Source: Micromonospora sonchi (lineage in GTDB: Bacteria > Actinomycetota > Actinomycetes > Mycobacteriales > Micromonosporaceae). From it: a stretch of 47,179 nt of DNA. Both the position numbers and the translations under genes were made by a program. Position 1 is the first letter of the stretch, and the number at the start of each line of letters is the position of its first letter. This document shows, piece after piece, positions 42,589 through 47,179 of the stretch. A model generated the notes under the pieces. That model did no database searches. It was not told the DNA's origin and saw only the letters and a program-made list of their open reading frames with translations. The stretch is taken from the NCBI RefSeq assembly GCF_014646235.1, contig NZ_BMNB01000040.1:1-47179 (forward strand), read 5' to 3'.

Positions 42589-44003
42589 CAGCTGGCGCAG
42601 CAGCCGCCCGTCTGGCCGCTGGTCGGGGTGTCGAGGCTGACCAGGTTGAGCGGTGTGGAGAGCAGGCCGCCCAAGATCCCGGTCGCCAACCCTTTACCGA
42701 TGGGCTGGGCTGCGGGGGCGGGACCGCAGCAGCTGTCGGTGCCGGTGGAGTCGGCGGGGTTGCTGTTGCAGACGCCGGTTTCGGGCAGGTCGAGCTGGAC
42801 GTCGCGGGCGGCGTCCCAGTCGCCGGCGAGGGCGGCGGCGACGGAGCGGACCTGTTCGTAGCCGGTGGCCATGAGGAAGGTCGGCGCGCGGCCGTAGCTC
42901 TTCATGCCGACGGCGTAGTAGCCGGTCTCGGGGTGGGCGAGTTCGTCGACGCCGTGCGGTGGGACGGTGCCGCAGGAGTGCTCGTTCGGGTCGATCAGCG
43001 GTGCGAGGGCGCGGGTGGCGCCCATGACCGGGTCGAGGTCCAGGCGCAGCTCGGCGGCGATCGTGTGGTCGGGGCGGAAGCCGGTGGCGGCGACGATGCG
43101 GTCCACGGTGATGGACTCGTCGCTGCCGTCGGCGTGGCGGATGACCACGGCGACACGGCCGTCGGTCGGGGTGAGTGCGTGCACGGAGAAACCGGTGAGC
43201 AGCCGGATCCGGCCGGCTTCCACGTGTTCGCGCAGGCGGGAGCCGAGGGCGCCGCGGGCGGGCAGCGCGTCGGCGTCGCCGCCTCCGTAGGTGCGGGCCG
43301 GGCTGGCCGAGCGGATCGCCCACGTCACCTCCGTGTCCGGTTCCGCGGCGGCAAGTTCGGCTAGGGAGAGCAGGGTGTTGGCGGCGGAGTGGCCGGCGCC
43401 GACGACGAGGGTGTGTCGGCCGGCGAAGCGGTCCCGGTCGGCACTGAGCACGTCCGGCAGGGCGTGCTCCAGATACGCGCCGACCTCCTTCTCTCCACGG
43501 GCGGGCAGGCCGGAGGCGCCGACGACGTTGGGGGTGCTCCAGGTGCCGGATGCGTCGATGACGGCCCGGGCGAGCACCTCTTCGCCGTCGGCGAGGCGGA
43601 TCAGGAACGGCGTCTGCTCGCGGCCGGCGGTGCGCAGCCTGTCCAGGCCGAGGCGGCTGATCGCCTCCACTCGCGTGCAGTAGCGCAGGTGGGGCTTGAG
43701 CTGCGGCAGCTCCGCGAGGGGCTGCAGGTAGTCCGCGACGAGGTCCGCGCCGGTGGGCAGGGCGTCCTCGGCCGGGGCGACCCAGCCGGCGTCGTCGAGC
43801 AGTCGGCGGGCGGCTGGGTCGATGTTGTACCGCCACGGGGAGAACACCGGCACGTGCCCCCACTGCCGCACCGCCGCGCCGGCGGTGTCACCGGCCTCCA
43901 GAACTAGGAAGGGTAGGCCACGCTCGTGCAGGTGGGCGGCAGCGGCCAGACCGACCGGGCCCGCGCCGATCACCACGATGGGCAGTTTGTCCGGGACGCT
44001 CAT
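42588..44003 (-). CDS. FAD-dependent monooxygenase-like protein with Cys-rich tail (ArsO-like)
   Basis: 471 residues from ATG 44003. FAD motif IVVIGAGPVGLAAAAHL, second dinucleotide motif LVVGAGHSAANTLLSLA and VAATGFRPDHT place it in the flavin-containing monooxygenase/thioredoxin-reductase-like group. The last 60 residues are unusual: CNSNPADSTGTDSCCGP followed by a hydrophobic GKGLATGILGGLLS and a terminal GGCCAS. Two vicinal Cys pairs are visible. The context of ArsR and ArsN-like genes suggests organoarsenical or arsenite oxidation; this is inference. One-base overlap with the MFS remnant shows coupling. Confidence 0.88.
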   Translation of the reverse strand: MSVPDKLPIVVIGAGPVGLAAAAHLHERGLPFLVLEAGDTAGAAVRQWGHVPVFSPWRYNIDPAARRLLDDAGWVAPAEDALPTGADLVADYLQPLAELPQLKPHLRYCTRVEAISRLGLDRLRTAGREQTPFLIRLADGEEVLARAVIDASGTWSTPNVVGASGLPARGEKEVGAYLEHALPDVLSADRDRFAGRHTLVVGAGHSAANTLLSLAELAAAEPDTEVTWAIRSASPARTYGGGDADALPARGALGSRLREHVEAGRIRLLTGFSVHALTPTDGRVAVVIRHADGSDESITVDRIVAATGFRPDHTIAAELRLDLDPVMGATRALAPLIDPNEHSCGTVPPHGVDELAHPETGYYAVGMKSYGRAPTFLMATGYEQVRSVAAALAGDWDAARDVQLDLPETGVCNSNPADSTGTDSCCGPAPAAQPIGKGLATGILGGLLSTPLNLVSLDTPTSGQTGGCCAS

Positions 44004-44078
44004 CGAAAACTCCTCTGTGTTGAGAACTGTCGAATCAAGAAGGTGCAGTGGTGCAGGGTTGGGCAGAGCCCGAGGGGC

Positions 44079-44573
44079 TCAGATACGGGGGCTGCGGCGC
44101 TCGAGCAGGACGACGTCGCGCCACCGACCGTGATGCCAGCCGACCCGCTCGCGGGTGCCGATGATGCGGAAGCCGGCCCGCTGGTGCGGGGTGAGGCTGG
44201 CGGTGTTGTCGGGGAAGACGCCGGACTGGATGGTCCAGATGCCGGCGGCCTCGGTGGAGGCGATCAGCGCGTCGAGCAGCAGCCGGGCCACGCCCCGCCC
44301 TTGGGCGGCGGGGTCGACGTAGACGGAGTGCTCGACCACCCCGGCGTAGACCGGCCGGCTTGACGTTGGCGCGACCGCCACCCACCCGAGGACGGTGTCG
44401 TCCGCATCGACGGCCACGAGGCGGTGGTCAGGCAGCTTGGCCGCGTCGAAAGCCGTCCAGGTCGGGGCGGTGGTCTCGAAGCTGGCGTTGCCGGCGTCGA
44501 GGCCAGCCTGGTAGATGGCGAGGACACGACCGGCGTCGTCCGAGGTCATCGGACGGACGGTGATATCGGCCAT
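44079..44573 (-). CDS. ArsN/PAT-like GNAT N-acetyltransferase
   Basis: 164 residues from ATG 44573, overlapping the ArsR stop by one base (TGATG). The sequence ITVRPMTSDDAGRVLAIYQA, NASFETTAPTW, VYAGVVEHSVYVDPAAQGRG and IWTIQSGVFPDNTASLTPHQ is typical of phosphinothricin acetyltransferases and the related ArsN1, which acetylates arsinothricin, a glutamine-synthetase-inhibiting organoarsenical. The ArsR linkage favours the arsenical function, but the sequence does not separate it from phosphinothricin acetylation. Confidence 0.88.
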   Translation of the reverse strand: MADITVRPMTSDDAGRVLAIYQAGLDAGNASFETTAPTWTAFDAAKLPDHRLVAVDADDTVLGWVAVAPTSSRPVYAGVVEHSVYVDPAAQGRGVARLLLDALIASTEAAGIWTIQSGVFPDNTASLTPHQRAGFRIIGTRERVGWHHGRWRDVVLLERRSPRI

Positions 44574-44905
44574 CAGCAGGCTCCCTTCGGCTGCGGGGCG
44601 GGACGGCCCATGACCACGTCGGCGGCCGACGGGAAGCAGCCGACGCAGGCGTCGTTGATGCGGTAGTGGCGGGCGGTGCCGACCGGCGCGACGAGCACGA
44701 ACCGCACCTCGGTCAGGATCTTCAGGTGTTGCGAGACGGTGGACTGGGCCAGCCCGACGGCGGCGACGATCTCCCCCACGCTCATCGGCCGGACGTGCCG
44801 GGCCAGGTACTCCACGATCTGCACCCGGGTCGGGTCCGCCAGGGCCCGGAACCACGAGGCGTAGGTGTGCGCGGTGTCCCGGTCGAGGAGGTCGCCCACC
44901 ACCAC
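44573..44905 (-). CDS. arsR: ArsR-family repressor with C-terminal cysteines
   Basis: 110 residues from GTG 44905 behind GAGGGAGT (GTG 44902 also possible). Winged helix with MSVGEIVAAVGLAQSTVSQH and LKILTEVRFVLVAPVGTARH. The C-terminus contains ACVGCFP and a terminal KGAC, three cysteines that could bind As(III) in a manner different from the classical CxC sensor helix. First gene of the minus-strand operon ArsR, ArsN-like, flavoprotein, MFS remnant. A near-perfect dyad lies 8 bp upstream. Confidence 0.92.
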   Translation of the reverse strand: MVVGDLLDRDTAHTYASWFRALADPTRVQIVEYLARHVRPMSVGEIVAAVGLAQSTVSQHLKILTEVRFVLVAPVGTARHYRINDACVGCFPSAADVVMGRPAPQPKGAC

Positions 44906-44912
44906 TCCCTCT

Positions 44913-44935
44913 ATCGTTTATCGCCGATTAACGAT
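44913..44935. promoter_or_regulatory. 23-bp ArsR operator-like dyad
   Basis: ATCGTTTATCG-C-CGATTAACGAT is symmetrical apart from one mismatch. It lies directly upstream of the ArsR operon start, overlapping the probable promoter. Binding is inferred. Confidence 0.65.
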
Positions 44936-45066
44936 GAAGTTAACAGGTGCCGTCATGCCGAGGCCGGTGGTTGCCGAACATGCTGCTCCCTTCCTTCAGA
45001 TGCCTGCCTTGACGCCCGCCTAACCAGAGAGTTGCACGCTGATTAGAGAGATGTCAACCTAGAGGA

Positions 45067-45450
45067 ATGTCAAAGCAAGACGTACCCCTCGCCGTCATCG
45101 ACCTCAACGCCGACGCGCCGTGCTGCCCCCCGCTGGCTCAGCGTCGGGTCCCGGCCGAGACGGCCGTGGTGCTCGCTCCCGCGTTCAAGGCCCTCGGCGA
45201 CCCGGTACGGCTGCAGCTGATGTCGATGATCGCCTCCGCCGAGGACGGCGAGGTGTGCGTGTGCGACCTGACGCCGGCGTTCGACTTGACCGGGCCGACG
45301 ATCTCCCACCACCTCAAGACGCTGCGCGAAGCGGGCCTGGTGGACGCCGAACGGCGCGGCACCTGGGTCTACTACCGGGCCCGCCCGGGCATCCTGCGCC
45401 AGCTCGCCGCCCTGCTGTCGGTCGAGCCGGCCCCCTCGTCGCAGGCGTGA
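45067..45450 (+). CDS. arsR: ArsR-family repressor with CC and CxC motifs
   Basis: 127 residues from ATG 45067. A Cys pair occurs at residues 19-20 (ADAPCCPP), and C64/C66 lie in EVCVCDLTPAF at the sensor helix. This recalls Corynebacterium glutamicum ArsR, in which an N-terminal Cys pair and a helix Cys bind As(III). Helix-turn-helix TGPTISHHLKTLREAGLV. It is divergent from the other ArsR operon and followed by the convergent flavoprotein gene. No efflux gene lies downstream, so its regulon may be the divergent operon or distant genes. Confidence 0.93.
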   Translation: MSKQDVPLAVIDLNADAPCCPPLAQRRVPAETAVVLAPAFKALGDPVRLQLMSMIASAEDGEVCVCDLTPAFDLTGPTISHHLKTLREAGLVDAERRGTWVYYRARPGILRQLAALLSVEPAPSSQA

Positions 45451-45497
45451 GCCGCCGGGCAACTCCCGTACCCACCAGCGCCGATCGCCGAAGGCGA

Positions 45498-46622
45498 TCA
45501 GCGTTGAGCGTCGTGTCCCGTGCGCGAGGCGGCGTCCGCCCTCCGCTGCCGGCCGTGGCGTGGCCGTCCGGACACGTGAGCCGCCAGGGCAGTCATGACA
45601 TGGGTGGCGTCGCGGCCGACGCCGCGCAGGGTGTTCGAGGCGAAGGATCGCTGGAACTCCAACCCGAGATAGACCAGCCCTGGATGGGTGGTGGAGATCC
45701 CGCCCACCTGCCGGGGCGCGTCTTGGTCGAGGGTGCCCAGGGGCTTGAGGTAGGCCAGGTCGGGGCGGTAGCCGGTGGCGAAGATGACCGCGTCGACCGG
45801 CTCGGGCGTGCCGTCGGCCCAGATGACGCCATCAGGGGTGAAGGCGGTGAACACGTCCCGCCGGGAGAGCAGCCCGGAGGCGAGGGCGTCGCGGTAGACG
45901 CCGGTGTCGAGCACGGCCGCGTGTCGGACTAAGCGGGTGAGGACGCGGCGTGGCAGGCGGTCCGCGCCGGTAACCCGCAGCCAGTGGTGCAGGTCCCGCC
46001 CGCCGAGGCGTTGGGGCAGGAAGCGCACGGGTTCCCGGGTGGCGAGCGTGACCCGGGCATGCGCCGCGATCTCGTAGGCGACCTGGACGGCGGAGTTGCC
46101 GGCACCCACGACGATGACCCGCTTGCCCGCGTACACCTCCGGCCGGCGGTACTGGGCGACGTGCCGGACATCGCCGGCGTAGTCATCCTGGCCGGGCAGA
46201 GTCGGCAGGTAGGGGTTGCCAAAGGATCCGCTGGCGGCGACGACGCCGGCCGCGGCGATCTCGTCGCCGGTGTCGGTGTGGACGAGGTATCCCCCGTCGC
46301 GGCGAGAGTGCACGGCCGTGACGCGGGTGCGGGTGCGGATCTCGACGTCCACGGTCTGCGCGTACCGGCGCAGATAGGTCGTGACCTCGTCACGGCGGGG
46401 GTAGCGGTCCGGATCACCGTCGAACGGCATGCCGGGCAAGACGCTGTAGCGTGCGGGTGAGAAGAGGGTCAGGCTGTCGTAGTAGTCGGGCCAGGAGCCA
46501 AGGGGCTCGGTACCGGCCTGCAGGACGACGGGCCGCAGGCGCGCGGTCAGGGCGGCACGGGCGGCGGCTAGGCCTGACTGGCCGCCGCCGATGATGATCA
46601 CTGGCTCGGTTCGAGCTGTCAC
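45498..46622 (-). CDS. Flavin-containing monooxygenase-like oxidoreductase
   Basis: 374 residues from GTG 46622, which starts VTARTEPVIIIGGGQSGLAA; a much longer in-frame extension overlaps the divergent ArsR gene and is rejected. FAD motif IIIGGGQSGLAAARAAL, NADPH motif VIVVGAGNSAVQVAYEI and AVIFATGYRPDLAYLKPLG mark the group. It is a second, shorter flavoprotein without the Cys-rich tail. A consensus promoter places transcription start at the GTG, so the mRNA is probably leaderless. Divergent from ArsR number three; its substrate may be an arsenical. Confidence 0.9.
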   Translation of the reverse strand: MTARTEPVIIIGGGQSGLAAARAALTARLRPVVLQAGTEPLGSWPDYYDSLTLFSPARYSVLPGMPFDGDPDRYPRRDEVTTYLRRYAQTVDVEIRTRTRVTAVHSRRDGGYLVHTDTGDEIAAAGVVAASGSFGNPYLPTLPGQDDYAGDVRHVAQYRRPEVYAGKRVIVVGAGNSAVQVAYEIAAHARVTLATREPVRFLPQRLGGRDLHHWLRVTGADRLPRRVLTRLVRHAAVLDTGVYRDALASGLLSRRDVFTAFTPDGVIWADGTPEPVDAVIFATGYRPDLAYLKPLGTLDQDAPRQVGGISTTHPGLVYLGLEFQRSFASNTLRGVGRDATHVMTALAAHVSGRPRHGRQRRADAASRTGHDAQR

Positions 46623-46629
46623 AGGAATG

Positions 46630-46660
46630 ATTATATCGTCGTTTCGTTGAATGACAATAT
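46630..46660 (-). promoter_or_regulatory. Leaderless promoter with overlapping dyad
   Basis: On the minus strand -35 TTGTCA (46652-46657), a 16-bp spacer and -10 TATAAT (46630-46635) sit 7 nt from the GTG of the flavoprotein. ATATCGTC (46633-46640) and GACAATAT (46653-46660) form a dyad with one mismatch over the promoter, suitable for an ArsR repressor. Confidence 0.65.
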
Positions 46661-46685
46661 GATGATGGCGGGGGAAGGTAGGGCC

Positions 46686-47036
46686 ATGAGCGACGCCACA
46701 GCCGGACAGCCCACAGGGACACCCTCGCCCGCGCGCGCGGCCGGAGTCCCTGAGGGCCTGGCGCCGCAGACGCAGGAGTTCCTCAAGGCTTTGGGCAGCC
46801 CCACCAGGCAGCGGATCATGATGCTGTTCGCACAGGGCGCTGAGCTGTCTGTGGGCGAGGTGGCCGAGCGGACGGGCATCAGCCAGGCCACGGCGTCGCA
46901 GCAGCTGACCCTGCTGCGACGCGGACGGGTGGTCACCTCCCGCCGTGACGGGAAGACCGTGTACTACCGGGCGGATCGCGACGGCGCGCTCGCCGCGCTC
47001 GCCGAACTGCAGTCCTACCTGGCGACCTGCTGCTGA
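46686..47036 (+). CDS. arsR: ArsR-family repressor, C-terminal Cys pair
   Basis: 116 residues from ATG 46686, supported by GGGGAAGG; upstream ATGs at 46659-46665 are also in frame. Winged helix LSVGEVAERTGISQATASQQ with LTLLRRGRVVTSRRDGKTVY. The only cysteines are the final CC, a possible metalloid-binding pair. No CxC is present in the sensor helix. It is divergent from the flavoprotein gene, and a dyad in the 63-bp gap suggests direct mutual control. Genes further right are outside the window. Confidence 0.9.
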   Translation: MSDATAGQPTGTPSPARAAGVPEGLAPQTQEFLKALGSPTRQRIMMLFAQGAELSVGEVAERTGISQATASQQLTLLRRGRVVTSRRDGKTVYYRADRDGALAALAELQSYLATCC

Positions 47037-47179
47037 CCAGTCGCCGACCGATCCCCCGTTACCTTTTTCGTGGCCCTGAGGCAAGGGCTCGCTGGTCACC
47101 GAGGCCGGTATGACTTACTGCCCCTGTCGTGTGCATGATCCGGGGGGTGTTGTCGCCGGTCTCGGTGGGCACTGGTGGA
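47037..47179. other. Window end, no feature seen
   Basis: 143 bp after the last ArsR gene. No gene, hairpin or repeat is supported; any downstream gene would start beyond the window. Confidence 0.5.

Noticed and set aside
45498..47099. 533-residue version of the second flavoprotein
   Set aside because: The extension lies antisense to the ArsR gene and upstream of a consensus promoter; the FAD motif starts immediately after GTG 46622.

Overview
High-GC actinobacterial chromosomal DNA. GTG starts, dense divergent regulator/enzyme pairs, a SigB/SigF-type sigma factor, an acyl-CoA carboxylase epsilon subunit and many large LuxR (LAL) and TetR/ArsR/MarR regulators point to a filamentous actinomycete (Streptomyces, Micromonospora or Pseudonocardia type). 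The sequence alone does not fix the genus. There is no biosynthetic core (PKS/NRPS), no phage structural gene and no CRISPR array.

Layout. (1) 1-2321: end of an acyl-CoA carboxylase beta subunit, its epsilon subunit and the biotin carboxylase/BCCP alpha subunit. (2) 2.3-8.4 kb: a kinase remnant, a CGNR-type regulator divergent from an alpha/beta hydrolase (with twin operator-like dyads), a Tn3 transposase scrap, a MerR regulator with a quinone-type oxidoreductase, and an NmrA-like gene divergent from a TetR regulator. (3) 8.6-18.1 kb: an amplified and decaying module made of a giant LuxR regulator divergent from an ABC exporter. One luxR is intact (9556-12324), three luxR copies are broken (8587-9452, about 15525-16150, 22471-22607), one ATPase/permease pair is intact (16457-18089) and one ATPase is reduced to its first codons (13621). 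ISAs1 and IS66 remnants and a compositionally foreign Ser/Thr kinase lie among them. (4) 18.2-22.5 kb: haloperoxidase-like hydrolase, IS5 remnant, GNAT protein, sigma factor, helicase remnant and a divergent EF-Tu paralogue with a strong terminator. (5) 22.6-25.1 kb: a (GGGTGC)10 repeat, an NAD(P)-binding protein and a TetR/SDR pair with two palindromic operators. (6) 25.1 kb: a tRNA 3' end with its terminator, which looks like an integration scar. (7) 25.1-29.6 kb: F420/NADP-type reductase, LLM flavin oxidoreductase, YjdI/YjdJ-like proteins, isochorismatase-fold hydrolase and a MarR regulator. (8) 29.6-36.3 kb: mostly broken genes (TauE, class V aminotransferase, M56 peptidase, VOC protein, histidine phosphatase, IS630), with an intact methyltransferase, DUF2892 protein and sulfatase among them. 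(9) 36.4-42.3 kb: an ABC-F protein, then a TetR regulator divergent from an MFS exporter, an oxidoreductase and a hydrolase remnant. (10) 42.3-47.0 kb: an arsenic-type cluster with three ArsR regulators, an ArsN/PAT-like acetyltransferase, two flavin monooxygenase-like proteins and a truncated MFS gene.

How the genes work together. Much of the window is a string of small self-regulated detoxification modules, each with a regulator next to a redox enzyme, hydrolase or pump. They are interspersed with insertion-sequence fragments and truncated genes, as in a recombination-prone accessory region or chromosome arm. The most interesting parts are the arsenic-type cluster, which shows no ordinary arsenite pump or arsenate reductase inside the window, and the amplified LuxR/ABC module.
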